Origin: Variovorax sp. J22G73
GTDB taxonomy: Bacteria > Pseudomonadota > Gammaproteobacteria > Burkholderiales > Burkholderiaceae_C
Assembly (NCBI RefSeq): GCF_030317035.1
Contig: NZ_JASZYK010000007.1
Location: 248,001-312,000 of the forward strand
Direction: 5' to 3'
DNA: 64,000 nt
In this document: one piece after another, positions 17,820 to 26,070 of the stretch
How the letters are laid out: the number at the start of each line of letters is the position of its first letter
Position numbering within the stretch: the stretch's first letter is position 1
Notes under the pieces: generated by a model
Told to the model about the DNA's origin: nothing
The model's database searches: none
What the model saw: the letters and a program-made list of their open reading frames with translations, nothing else
Position numbers and translations under genes: made by a program

Positions 17820-18477
17820 CATCACCGCCCTCCCCTCCTCCGCCCACACGAACACCGTGGGCAACGCCTCGAGCGTGCCCACGTTCGAGCTGTTCAACGT
17901 CCGCAACGAAGACCACCATCCGGAGAACGGAACCCTGCTGGGGTTCTGGCTCTACCTGATGAGCGACTGCCTGATCTTCGCGTGCCTGTTCGCGGTGTAC
18001 GGCGTGCTGGGCCGCAGCTACGCGGCCGGCCCTTCGGGCGCCGACCTGTTCGACCTGCCGCTGGTGGCCATCAACACCTCGCTGCTGCTGCTGTCGTCCA
18101 TCACGTACGGCTTCGCGATGCTGCAGATGCAGCAGCGCCGCATGGGCGGCGTGCTGGTGTGGCTGGCCATCACCGGCCTGCTGGGCGCGGGCTTCATCGG
18201 CCTGGAGCTGTACGAGTTCGCGCACCTGATCCACGAAGGCGCCGGCCCGCAGCGCAGCGCCTTCCTGTCGTCGTTCTTCGCGCTGGTGGGCACCCACGGC
18301 CTGCACGTGACCTTCGGCATCGTCTGGCTCATCGTGCTGATGTTCCAGCTGCCCAAGCACGGCTTCACCGCCGCCAACCGCCGCCGCCTGATGTGCCTGT
18401 CGATGTTCTGGCACTTTCTGGACGTGGTCTGGATCGGCGTCTTCACCTTCGTGTACCTGATGGGATCGCTGCAATGA
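17812..18477 (+). CDS. cyoC: Cytochrome bo3 ubiquinol oxidase subunit III
   Basis: About 221 residues with five transmembrane helices. GTLLGFWLYLMSDCLIFACLFAVY, SFFALVGTHGLHVTFGIVWL and CLSMFWHFLDVVWIGVFTFVYLMG are conserved in CyoC/CoxC proteins. The ATG at 17812 lies within the last codons of cyoB (8-nt overlap), and the stop overlaps cyoD (ATGA). Structural subunit that stabilises the oxidase core. Confidence 0.95.
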   Translation: MSNITALPSSAHTNTVGNASSVPTFELFNVRNEDHHPENGTLLGFWLYLMSDCLIFACLFAVYGVLGRSYAAGPSGADLFDLPLVAINTSLLLLSSITYGFAMLQMQQRRMGGVLVWLAITGLLGAGFIGLELYEFAHLIHEGAGPQRSAFLSSFFALVGTHGLHVTFGIVWLIVLMFQLPKHGFTAANRRRLMCLSMFWHFLDVVWIGVFTFVYLMGSLQ

Positions 18478-18884
18478 GCGCGCATATCGACAACGCCGGC
18501 CACGGCGCACATGGCCACGACAGCCACGGCGACCATGGGCATGACGACGGCCCCGTGAGCCACAGCACCTTCAAGGGCTACATGACCGGCTTCGTGCTGG
18601 CCGTGGTCCTGACCGCCATTCCGTTCTGGCTGGTGATGGCCAAGGTGTTCGACAAGCCGAACACCACCGCCCTCGTGATCCTCGCGTTCGCGGTGGTGCA
18701 GATCGTGGTGCACATGGTGTACTTCCTGCACATGGACGCCAAGTCCGAAGGCGGCTGGAACCTGCTGGCGCTCATCTTCACCATCGTGGTCGTGGTCATC
18801 ACGCTGGCCGGCTCGCTGTGGGTCATGTATCACATGAACACCAACATGATGCCGTCCATGCACGACATGAAGAACATGCCCTGA
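18474..18884 (+). CDS. cyoD: Cytochrome bo3 ubiquinol oxidase subunit IV
   Basis: About 136 residues. A His/Gly/Asp-rich N-terminus (GHGAHGHDSHGDHGHDDG) is followed by three transmembrane helices, with STFKGYMTGFVLAVVLTAIPFW and QIVVHMVYFLHMDAKSEGGWN as the family signature. A similar His-rich head is common in beta-proteobacterial CyoD and might bind metal, though that is speculation. It is coupled to both neighbours by overlapping stop and start codons. Needed for assembly of the binuclear centre. Confidence 0.95.
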   Translation: MSAHIDNAGHGAHGHDSHGDHGHDDGPVSHSTFKGYMTGFVLAVVLTAIPFWLVMAKVFDKPNTTALVILAFAVVQIVVHMVYFLHMDAKSEGGWNLLALIFTIVVVVITLAGSLWVMYHMNTNMMPSMHDMKNMP

Positions 18885-19708
18885 TGGCGGCGTCGGCAGT
18901 CCGCCAGCGTTCCTCTTCCTCGCGCACGGCGCGGGTGGTGCTGGCGGTCCTTGCCGCCGTTGCCTTCGCCGGGTTCTTCGCACTGGGAACCTGGCAGGTC
19001 GAGCGCCGCGCCTGGAAGCTCGACCTCATCGCCCGCGTCGACCAGCGCGTGCACGCCCCGGCCACCGCGGCCCCCGGGCAAGCCGAATGGCCCACCATCA
19101 GTGCGGCCGACGACGAGTACCGGCACCTTCGCGTCACCGGCACCTTCCTTCACGACAAAGAGACGCTGGTGCAGGCCAGCACCCGGCTCGGCGCCGGCTT
19201 CTGGGTGCTGACCCCGCTGAAGGCCGCCGACGGCACCGTGGTGCTGGTCAACCGGGGCTTCGTGCCGCCAGAAGCACGAGAACGCGCGGCGCGTACCGCT
19301 CCCGAGCCCCAGGGCGAGACCACCGTGGCCGGCCTGCTGCGCCTGAGCGAGCCCAAGGGCGGCTTCCTGCGCAAGAACGACCCGGCGGCCGACCGCTGGT
19401 TCTCGCGCGACGTGCAGGCCATTGCCGCGGCGCGCGGCCTGGGCAACGTGGCACCCTACTTCATCGACGCCGAGGCGGCACCTATACTGTCGGCACAGTC
19501 GGCACAGTCGGCACAGCCAACGCAGCCAGCTGCCACTGCCGACACCCCCGCCTGGCCCGCCGGCGGCCTGACGGTCATCGCCTTTCCCAACAGCCACGCC
19601 GTGTACGCCTTCACCTGGTACGGCCTGGCGCTGATGGTGCTGGGCGCGGCCTGGTTCGTCTGGCGCGACGAGAAGCGCCGAGCGCGACAGCCGGGCGCCA
19701 CCGAGTGA
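18884..19708 (+). CDS. SURF1 family oxidase assembly protein
   Basis: About 274 residues. N-terminal transmembrane helix followed by FFALGTWQVERRAWKLDLIARVDQR, the SURF1 signature, then the periplasmic domain with YRHLRVTGTF, GFWVLTPL and VLVNRGFVPP, and a second helix near the C-terminus (YTW-type FTWYGLALMVLGAAWF). SURF1 helps insert haem a into cytochrome oxidases. It starts in the cyoD stop (TGATG), so it belongs to the cyo operon. Between positions ~19489 and 19516 three tandem 9-bp units encode Ser-Ala-Gln repeats in a linker, a likely length-variable spot. Confidence 0.9.
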   Translation: MAASAVRQRSSSSRTARVVLAVLAAVAFAGFFALGTWQVERRAWKLDLIARVDQRVHAPATAAPGQAEWPTISAADDEYRHLRVTGTFLHDKETLVQASTRLGAGFWVLTPLKAADGTVVLVNRGFVPPEARERAARTAPEPQGETTVAGLLRLSEPKGGFLRKNDPAADRWFSRDVQAIAAARGLGNVAPYFIDAEAAPILSAQSAQSAQPTQPAATADTPAWPAGGLTVIAFPNSHAVYAFTWYGLALMVLGAAWFVWRDEKRRARQPGATE

Positions 19709-21183
19709 GCGCTTCGGGTGCGGCGAAAATGCAGCTCATGCCGACGCCCACCCCACCCAAGATGTTCGCCACGACCGAAGCGGTCGCGGGCGAGCTGCAC
19801 GCGCCCCGCGTCGGGTTCGCCAACCTGGACAACGCCACCGGCCACCAGAACATGCTGCAGCTGATCCAGCTGCGCTGGTTCGCCGTGGTCGGGCAGGTGG
19901 TCACGATCCTGCTGGTGCACTACGGTTTCGCCATCCGGCTGCCGCTGGACCACATGCTGCAGGTGCTGACCTGCCTGGCGCTGTTCAACATGGTCAGCCT
20001 GTGGCGCTCGCGCAGCCCGCGGCGCGTGACCAACGGCGAGCTGTTCCTGGCGCTGCTGATCGACGTGGCCACGCTCACCGCGCAGCTCTACCTGAGCGGC
20101 GGCGCGACCAACCCGTTCGTCTTCCTGTTCCTGCTGCAGGTGACGCTGGGCGCGGTGCTGCTCAAGCCCTGGTCGACCTGGACCATCGTGGTCATCACCA
20201 GCCTGTGCTTTGCGCTGCTGGCGCTGTTCTCGCGCCCGCTGGCGCTGCCGCTGGACCACCACCGCGGCCTGGCGAGCCCCTACGTGCAGGGCATGCTGGT
20301 GTGCTTCGCGCTGAACGCGGCGCTGCTGGTGATCTTCATCACCCGCATCAGCCGCAACCTGCGCGCGCGCGACGCGCGGCTGGCCGACCTGCGCCAGCGC
20401 GCCTCCGAAGAAGAACACATCGTGCGCATGGGCCTGCTGGCTTCGGGCGCCGCGCACGAGCTGGGCACGCCGCTGGCCACGCTGGCCGTGATCCTGGGCG
20501 ACTGGCGCCGGCTGCCGCACTTCAACTCCGACCCCGAGCTGCTCACCGAGGTGGCCGAGATGGAGCTGCAGATCCAGCGCTGCAAGAGCATCGTGAGCGG
20601 CATCCTGCTGTCCGCCGGCGAGGCGCGCGGCGAGTCGTCCGAGGAAACCACCGTCAGCACCTTCCTGGACGACCTGGTGCAGGAGTGGCGCACCACCCGC
20701 CCCATCGAGGACTTCGAGTACGACAACCGCTTTGGCCGGGACCTGCCCATGGTTTCCGACTCGGCGCTCAAGCAGATGATCTGCAACGTCCTCGACAATG
20801 CGCTGGAGGCGTCGCCGCACTGGCTGCGTCTGGAAGCGGCGCACGACGCCGACACGCTGACGATCACGGTCACGGACGCGGGCCCCGGCTTCCTGCCGGC
20901 CATCCTGAAGGAGTTCGGCAAACCCTACCAGTCGAGCAAGGGCCGCCCCGGCGGCGGCCTGGGGCTGTTCCTGGTCGTCAACGTGGCGCGCACCGTGGGC
21001 GGGCGCGTGGCGGCGCTGAACCGGCCCGAGGGCGGTGCCATCGTGAAGATCACGCTGCCCCTGGCGGCGATCGTGCTCGAGGAAGAAGAAGTGGAGGACG
21101 AGGACGTCGCCTACATCGGCGACGACGCCCTCCCGCAGGACGGAACCATCGAATCGGAAGGCCATGACAGAAACCGAAGCTGA
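19705..21183 (+). CDS. regB: Redox-sensing histidine kinase, RegB/PrrB/ActS type
   Basis: About 492 residues from GTG 19705, which overlaps the SURF1 stop (GTGA); ATG at 19729 is an alternative. Six N-terminal membrane helices include the ubiquinone-site heptad GGATNPF at residues 132-138. The H-box has the autophosphorylated His (~251) in GAAHELGTPLATL. The redox-active Cys (~293) lies in QIQRCKSIVSG. N-box ICNVLDNALEASP and glycine-rich GGGLGLFLVV follow. RegB senses the redox state of the quinone pool, so placement after a ubiquinol oxidase operon fits. The C-terminal tail is acidic (EEEEVEDEDV). Confidence 0.92.
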   Translation: MSASGAAKMQLMPTPTPPKMFATTEAVAGELHAPRVGFANLDNATGHQNMLQLIQLRWFAVVGQVVTILLVHYGFAIRLPLDHMLQVLTCLALFNMVSLWRSRSPRRVTNGELFLALLIDVATLTAQLYLSGGATNPFVFLFLLQVTLGAVLLKPWSTWTIVVITSLCFALLALFSRPLALPLDHHRGLASPYVQGMLVCFALNAALLVIFITRISRNLRARDARLADLRQRASEEEHIVRMGLLASGAAHELGTPLATLAVILGDWRRLPHFNSDPELLTEVAEMELQIQRCKSIVSGILLSAGEARGESSEETTVSTFLDDLVQEWRTTRPIEDFEYDNRFGRDLPMVSDSALKQMICNVLDNALEASPHWLRLEAAHDADTLTITVTDAGPGFLPAILKEFGKPYQSSKGRPGGGLGLFLVVNVARTVGGRVAALNRPEGGAIVKITLPLAAIVLEEEEVEDEDVAYIGDDALPQDGTIESEGHDRNRS

Positions 21184-21709
21184 GCGCCAGTTGCTGATCG
21201 TCGAGGACGACGACGCCTTCGCGCGCGCGCTCGGCCGCTCCTTCGAGCGCCGCGGCTACGGCGTGAAACAGGCGAGCAACCTCGCGGAGGTGGAGGCGCT
21301 GCTGGCCGCCGGCTCGCCGGGCTATGCCGTGGTCGACCTGAAGCTCAACGGCGAGGCCTCGGGCCTGGCCTGCGTGCAGATGCTGCACCAGCACAACCCG
21401 AAGATGCTGATCGTGGTGCTCACGGGCTTCGCCAGCATCGCGACCGCGGTGGAGGCCATCAAGCTGGGCGCCTGCCACTACCTGGCCAAGCCGTCGAACA
21501 CGGACGACATCGAGGCCGCCTTCGGCCGCGCGGCCGGCACCACCGAGGTGGAGCTGACCAACCGCTCGACCTCGATCAAGACGCTCGAATGGGAGCGCAT
21601 TCACGAAACGCTGGCCGAGACCGGCTTCAACATCTCGGAGACCGCGCGCAGGCTCGGCATGCACCGGCGCACGCTGGCGCGCAAGCTGGGCAAGCAGCAG
21701 GTCAAGTAG
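21164..21709 (+). CDS. regA: Response regulator, RegA/PrrA/ActR type
   Basis: A 181-residue two-domain regulator. The receiver domain has the acidic pair in LLIVEDDDAF, phospho-acceptor Asp in YAVVDLKLNG, and Lys in YLAKPSN. The C-terminal Fis-type helix-turn-helix is FNISETARRLGMHRRTLARKLGK, almost identical in pattern to RegA/PrrA. It overlaps the kinase gene by 20 nt, so they are co-translated. Expected to control aerobic/anaerobic energy metabolism genes; plausible local targets are cyoABCD and the formate dehydrogenase operon, but I see no proven operator. Confidence 0.93.
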   Translation: MTETEAERQLLIVEDDDAFARALGRSFERRGYGVKQASNLAEVEALLAAGSPGYAVVDLKLNGEASGLACVQMLHQHNPKMLIVVLTGFASIATAVEAIKLGACHYLAKPSNTDDIEAAFGRAAGTTEVELTNRSTSIKTLEWERIHETLAETGFNISETARRLGMHRRTLARKLGKQQVK

Positions 21710-21811
21710 AAGGTCGCTCAAACAGGTCTTCAACAGGTCGATCAAACCGGGCGCGCGGTGCGCTTCTTGCAAGCCCGCACGCCACATCCACCCCATTCGC
21801 AGGAGGTACCG

Positions 21812-22498
21812 ATGACAACCCGTTCGCACACGCAAAGCCCGCCCCGCGCCGCCGTCCTGGCGGCACGCGACCAGACGGCGATGGAAGAGCTTTTCAACGC
21901 GCTCAGCCACGGCCTGGGCCTGGCGCTGGCCATCGCGGCCCTGCCCATCCTGGTCTACAGCGCGGCGCACCAGGGCCAGGCCGCGGGCGTGGTCGGCGCC
22001 TGCCTGTTCGCGGGCACGGCCATCGTGCTGTACCTGATTTCCACGCTGTACCACGCGCTGCCCATGGGCCGGGCCAAGGCCTGGTTCAACCGGCTGGACC
22101 ATGCGGCCATCTACCTGTTCATCGCGGGCAGCTACATGCCCTTCCTGTTCGGCGTGCTGCGCGGGCCGCTGGGCTGGACCTTGTTCGGCGCCATCTGCGC
22201 GGCGGCGGTGCTGGGCGTGAGCGCCAAGCTGTTCAACCGGCTGCAGCACCCGCTGTGGTCGACCGGCCTGTACGTGGCCATGGGCTGGATGGCGCTGATG
22301 GCGGCTGTGCCGCTGTACGAGCGCATGTCGGCGGCGGGGCTGGGCTGGCTGGTGGCCGGCGGGCTGTTCTACACGGCGGGCGCCGTGGTGTTCCTGTTCG
22401 ACAACAAGGTGCGCTTCGCGCATTCGGTGTGGCACCTGTTCGTGCTGGCTGGTAGCACCTGCCACTTCTTCGCGGTGCTCTGGCATTCGCACGGCTGA
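21812..22498 (+). CDS. Haemolysin III family (PAQR-like) membrane protein
   Basis: About 228 residues and seven predicted transmembrane helices. EELFNALSHGLGLALAI, the STLYHALPMGRAKAWFNRLDHAAIYLFIAGSYMPF region and the C-terminal VWHLFVLAGSTCHFFAVLW carry the conserved Ser, Asp and His residues of the PAQR/YqfA metal-binding core. A textbook ribosome site AGGAGGT (21801-21807) selects ATG 21812. Despite the family name, haemolytic activity should not be assumed; related proteins influence membrane lipid homeostasis. Transcribed alone between regA and the convergent slyX. Confidence 0.88.
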   Translation: MTTRSHTQSPPRAAVLAARDQTAMEELFNALSHGLGLALAIAALPILVYSAAHQGQAAGVVGACLFAGTAIVLYLISTLYHALPMGRAKAWFNRLDHAAIYLFIAGSYMPFLFGVLRGPLGWTLFGAICAAAVLGVSAKLFNRLQHPLWSTGLYVAMGWMALMAAVPLYERMSAAGLGWLVAGGLFYTAGAVVFLFDNKVRFAHSVWHLFVLAGSTCHFFAVLWHSHG

Positions 22499-22562
22499 TT
22501 CGTCGTCGCGGGTTCAGGGGCCAACACGCCGATGCCCTCAGACAAATTCTCCGTGCAGCCAC

Positions 22563-22787
22563 TCAGTAATGAGGCGGCAACTCGTCGCGCGGACTGCCCC
22601 CCGCGCCGTCCTGCATCGCGTTCGCGCTCTGCTCGCGAAGCTGCGTGACATGCAGGATCAGCCGGTCGATCTGCTGCTGCTGGCGGTAGATCGTCATGTT
22701 CAGCTGGTCGAGCAGGTCTTCGGCGTAGCTCGACTTGATCTCGAGCTCGGTCACGCGTTCGGCAAGGGCGTCGGGTTGGTTTTCCAT
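22563..22787 (-). CDS. slyX: SlyX family protein
   Basis: A 74-residue, strongly coiled-coil protein: LAERVTELEIKSSYAEDLLDQLN, then TIYRQQQQIDRLILHVTQLREQ, ending in PRDELPPHY, which is the conserved SlyX C-terminus. Length and ending match the family. The function is unknown even in E. coli, where the gene lies next to slyD. It is convergent with the haemolysin III gene. Confidence 0.9.
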   Translation of the reverse strand: MENQPDALAERVTELEIKSSYAEDLLDQLNMTIYRQQQQIDRLILHVTQLREQSANAMQDGAGGSPRDELPPHY

Positions 22788-22863
22788 GGGCGCTATTGGA
22801 CAGGAAGACCGACGCGTCTTTTGTGACGCCGTTTTTTGATGGCCTGCGGTTAGCGGCTAGTGG

Positions 22864-23760
22864 CTAGCGTCGCACCCTGGCCTCCAGCAGGTCGCCCATG
22901 CCGATGCGCCTGGCGAACGCGATGCGCACGCGCTCCGACACCTCGAACACCTCCGCCGCGCCGTCGCCCACGAAGTCGATCAGCGAGCGCATCGGCCGCG
23001 TGCCTGCGGGCAAGCCCACGATGCGAACGATGTCGTCGGCCACCGCCTGCGGGTCGGCGTTGGCGGGCGTGAGGGCCGACAGGCGTTCGCCGATCTGGTC
23101 CATCACGCCGTCGTAGCGGGCATAGGCGGATGCGGTTGCCGCGTCGGCCGGCTTGCCCGCGCTGGGGAAGTGGTCGGTGCCCTGGGTGAAGGCGCCGGGC
23201 ACGACGATGGAGGTCTCGATGCCGAAACGCGCGATCTCGTAGGCCAGCGTCACGGCCAGCGAATCCATCGCCGCCTTGGCCGCGCCATAGGGCCCCATGA
23301 ACGGCGGAAAGCCGCCCTTGGTGGTGGTGCTGCTGATCCACAGCATCAGCCCCGACTCCTGCCTGCGCAGGTACGGCAGCACCGCGCGGTTCACGCGCTG
23401 GGCGCCGAGCACGTTGGTGTCGAACACCTTCATGATGTCCTCGGGCGTGAAGGCCTCGGTGGGGCCGACCACGAGGTGGCCGGCGTTCTGCATCACCACG
23501 TCGAGGTGGCCCTGCTCGCGCACGATGGTCGCGGCGGCGGCATCGGCCGATGGCTGCGAGAGCACGTCGAGCTCCAGCGGGTGCAGCTGAATGTCCTGCG
23601 CCGCGGCCAGCGCGCGCAGCTCGGCGGCGCGGCCGGCGTTGCGGCCGGCGATGTCGCGCATCGACGCATAGACGATGTGGCCGGCCTGCGCCAGCGAGAG
23701 AGCCGTGAGCCTGCCGATGCCGGTGCCCGCGCCGGTGACCAGGACGATCTGTTTCTGCAT
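22864..23760 (-). CDS. Short-chain dehydrogenase/reductase (classical SDR)
   Basis: A 298-residue NAD(P)-dependent oxidoreductase. TGAGTGIGRLTALSLAQAGH is the cofactor-binding TGxxxGxG motif, VVMQNAGHL replaces the usual NNAG, the catalytic Ser lies in LMLWISSTTTKGGFPPFMGPYGAAKAAMD, and Tyr/Lys follow as YGAAK. A C-terminal extension of ~100 residues follows the core, so it is longer than a standard 250-residue SDR. Substrate unknown. A second SDR gene lies 39 nt upstream on the same strand, so both are probably one operon under the divergent LysR regulator. Confidence 0.85.
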   Translation of the reverse strand: MQKQIVLVTGAGTGIGRLTALSLAQAGHIVYASMRDIAGRNAGRAAELRALAAAQDIQLHPLELDVLSQPSADAAAATIVREQGHLDVVMQNAGHLVVGPTEAFTPEDIMKVFDTNVLGAQRVNRAVLPYLRRQESGLMLWISSTTTKGGFPPFMGPYGAAKAAMDSLAVTLAYEIARFGIETSIVVPGAFTQGTDHFPSAGKPADAATASAYARYDGVMDQIGERLSALTPANADPQAVADDIVRIVGLPAGTRPMRSLIDFVGDGAAEVFEVSERVRIAFARRIGMGDLLEARVRR

Positions 23761-23799
23761 GGTGTTTTCTCCGAAGCGTTTGCTCTTGAACCTCGCGGC

Positions 23800-24552
23800 T
23801 CAGGCCACGCCGCCGTTGGCGCGCAGGACCTGTCCGTTGACCCAGCCCGCGTCCGGGCCGGCCAGGAACGAGACCACCGAGGCGATGTCCCCGGGCTGGC
23901 CCAGGCGCTGCAGCGGCGGCATCTTGGCGAAGGCCTGCACCTGCTCGTCGGTCTTGCCGTCGAGGAACAGCGAGGTGGCGACCGGGCCCGGCGCCACGGC
24001 GTTCACGGTGATGTCGCGCCCGCGCAGTTCCTTGGCGAACACATGCGTGAAGGCCTCGACCGCGGCCTTGGTGGCGTTGTAGATCGCGTAGCCCGGCATG
24101 TTCAGCGCGAGCGTGGTGCTCGAGAAGTTGACGACGCGCCCGCCCTCGTTGAGCCGCGTGGCGGCTTCGCGCAGGGTGTTGAAGGTGCCGCGCACGTTGA
24201 TGTCGAAGGTCTGGTCGTACAGCGCGTCGGTGTGCTCGGCCAGCGGCACGGCCTTGAGCACGCCGGCGTTGTTGACCAGCACGTCGACCTTGCCGAGCTG
24301 CGCCTCGACGGCATCGAACATGGCGCGCACCTGTTCGGCGCTGGCCACGTCGGCCTTCACGGCAAGGGCCTTGCCGCCCGCCGCCTGCAGTTCGGCGACC
24401 AGGGCGTCGGCCTGTGCCGAGCTCGACGCGTAGTTGACGGCGACGGCGAAGCCGTCCTGGGCGAGCCGCTGCGCGATGGCGGCGCCGATGCCGCGCGACG
24501 CGCCGGTGACGAGGGCGACGCGGGAGTTGGCGATGTGGGCGGGGGTGTTCAT
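23800..24552 (-). CDS. Short-chain dehydrogenase/reductase (classical SDR)
   Basis: About 250 residues. Cofactor motif TGASRGIGAAIAQRLAQDG, structural NNAGVLKAVPL, catalytic Ser in VVNFSSTTLALNMPGYAIYNATKAAVEAFTH with Tyr and Lys as YNATK, then PGPVATSLF. The shape fits the 3-oxoacyl reductase-like branch, but no substrate can be assigned. The start at 24552 (MNTPAHIAN) places the ATG 126 bp from the divergent LysR gene; a longer in-frame extension to 24621 would eat into the shared promoter region and looks unlikely. Confidence 0.87.
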   Translation of the reverse strand: MNTPAHIANSRVALVTGASRGIGAAIAQRLAQDGFAVAVNYASSSAQADALVAELQAAGGKALAVKADVASAEQVRAMFDAVEAQLGKVDVLVNNAGVLKAVPLAEHTDALYDQTFDINVRGTFNTLREAATRLNEGGRVVNFSSTTLALNMPGYAIYNATKAAVEAFTHVFAKELRGRDITVNAVAPGPVATSLFLDGKTDEQVQAFAKMPPLQRLGQPGDIASVVSFLAGPDAGWVNGQVLRANGGVA

Positions 24553-24677
24553 GGTGCGTTTCCTTGGCAGGGAGTGGTGGGATGAACGAATGATCGATCG
24601 TTCCGCGCTAAAGATAATCACGCCCGCATCGTCATTACCATTCCATTTACTTCAACAATGAATGCGAGCGCAGCCCG

Positions 24678-25571
24678 ATGGACCGTTTCCAGGAAATGCA
24701 GGCCTTCGTGCGCATCGCCGAGCGCCAGAGCTTCACGCAGGCCTCCGAAGACCTGCAGATTCCGCGTGCCACCGTCACCAACCTGATCAAGCGGGTGGAG
24801 CAGCGCATCGGCACCCGGCTGCTGGAGCGCACCACCCGCACCGTGCGCCTCACGCAGGACGGCGAGGCCTACTACCGGCGCTGCGTGCGGCTGCTGGCCG
24901 ACGTCGAGGAGGCCGAGGGCCTGTTCCGCGACGAGGCACCCAAGGGCCTGCTGCGCGTGAACCTGCAGGGCACGCTGGCGCGGCACTTCGTGGTCCCGGC
25001 GCTGCCGGCCTTCCTGGCGCGCCACCCCGGGCTGGAACTGCACATCGGCGAGGACGACCGGCTGGTGGACCTGGTGCGCGAGGGCGTCGACTGCGTGCTG
25101 CGCGCGGGCACGCTGCAAGACTCGTCGATGGTCGCGCGCCGCGTGGCGCTGCTGCCGCAGGTGACGGTGGCGAGCCCCGGCTACCTGGCGGCGCACGGCG
25201 AGCCCGAGGGCCTGGAGGCGCTGGCGTCGCACCGCGCCGTCGACTACATCTCCAGCGGCACGGGCAAGGCGGTGCCGCTGGAGTTCACCGTCGACTGCAA
25301 GGTGACGACAGTGCACCTGCCGGCCGCCGTGTCGGTGACCGGTGCGGACCTGTACACCGGCTGCGCCGTCGCGGGCCTGGGCCTGGTGCAGGTGCCGCGC
25401 TACCGCGTGGCGAGCGAGCTGGCGGACGGCCGGCTGAAGGTGCTGCTGCCCGGCTTCGCGCCGCCGCCGATGCCGGTGTCGGTGCTGTATGCGCAGAACC
25501 GGCAGCTGTCGTCGCGCGTGCGGGTGTTCACGCAGTGGCTGCGGGATGTGTTCGAGACCGCTGAAACCTGA
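24678..25571 (+). CDS. LysR family transcriptional regulator
   Basis: A 297-residue LTTR. N-terminal winged HTH: FVRIAERQSFTQASEDLQIPRATVTNLIKRVEQRIGTRLLERTTRTVRLTQDGEAYY. The effector domain follows from about residue 90 (GLLRVNLQGTLARHFVVPALPAFLARHPGLEL). It is of the AaeR/DmlR-like group seen by its IGEDDRLVDLVREGVDCVLRAG segment. Divergent from the SDR pair with 125 bp between starts, so it most likely controls those dehydrogenases and itself. Inducer unknown. Confidence 0.88.
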   Translation: MDRFQEMQAFVRIAERQSFTQASEDLQIPRATVTNLIKRVEQRIGTRLLERTTRTVRLTQDGEAYYRRCVRLLADVEEAEGLFRDEAPKGLLRVNLQGTLARHFVVPALPAFLARHPGLELHIGEDDRLVDLVREGVDCVLRAGTLQDSSMVARRVALLPQVTVASPGYLAAHGEPEGLEALASHRAVDYISSGTGKAVPLEFTVDCKVTTVHLPAAVSVTGADLYTGCAVAGLGLVQVPRYRVASELADGRLKVLLPGFAPPPMPVSVLYAQNRQLSSRVRVFTQWLRDVFETAET

Positions 25572-25610
25572 GGTCGGGCGCGCCCCCGGAGCGCCGGCGC
25601 GAGGTGACCA

Positions 25611-25845
25611 TTGTTTGCAGTGCCTGCGCCATGGCGCACACAAACTGCCGCGACCCGATGGACCCACCCGGAGCGCGAAGCCCATGCCCCACACCCCCCG
25701 CACCGCCAGCGCGGTATGCGATTGCAGCGACCCGGCCCAAAAGGTGGCTGTGATTCTGTACCCCAGCCTCGGCACGCCGCTGCTGCTCGCTGCGAGCCAG
25801 GAGAAATGCAGCCTCTTCATCGCCACGGCATCGCTGGGGGTCTAG
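25611..25845 (+). pseudogene. Relic of a leader region and N-terminus of the beta-helix family
   Basis: Positions 25611-25712 resemble 27453-27553, the leader and first codons of the second beta-helix gene: both contain TTGTTTGCA, then GCACACAAACTGCCGC or a close variant, then CCCATGCCC(C/A)ACACCCCCCG encoding MP(H/N)TPRTAS. After that the reading frame diverges into an unrelated 54-codon ORF (25684-25845) with no Tat signal. I read it as a decayed copy left by duplication. The rest of the 325-bp gap 25572-25896 shows nothing else. Confidence 0.55.
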
Positions 25846-25896
25846 GCGTTGAGGAGTGGCAAAAAATCCGCGGGTGACGCGATCAGGAAGTGATGC

Positions 25897-26070
25897 ATGG
25901 TCTCGCCGATGTTCCATGCAGACGCCAAGGCCGTGCTGTTCGAATTCACGCAAGGCTTTAGGAAGCGCATGGAGGTGCTGGAATGGAAATTCTTTGCGAG
26001 CCATTGCGAAGACAAGGGCTACATACCCGCCGAAGAAGTCATTGCCGGCAAGAAGACGAATCAGCGATGA
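25897..26070 (+). CDS. Small ORF coupled to the first beta-helix gene
   Basis: A 57-codon ORF beginning MVSPMFHADAKAVLFEF and ending AGKKTNQR. Its TGA overlaps the ATG of the following exported protein gene (ATGA at 26067-26070), the strongest sign that it is translated. The sequence is mixed hydrophobic and charged (EVLEWKFFASHCEDKGYIPAEEV), not a signal peptide or membrane segment. It could be the surviving C-terminus of a longer gene, or a small partner. I do not recognise it. No convincing ribosome site is visible before the ATG. Confidence 0.4.
   Translation: MVSPMFHADAKAVLFEFTQGFRKRMEVLEWKFFASHCEDKGYIPAEEVIAGKKTNQR

Noticed and set aside
15861..17906. Very long antisense frames such as this one over cyoB (others at 2719-4608, 35674-38409, 58219-62073)
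   Set aside because: They are shadows of GC-rich genes: His/Arg/Gly/Val-rich translations with no family motif, fully opposite well-recognised genes.
21812..22498. A haemolysin (toxin) role for the haemolysin III family gene
   Set aside because: PAQR-like seven-helix proteins are named for an old observation; nothing in the context suggests a toxin.
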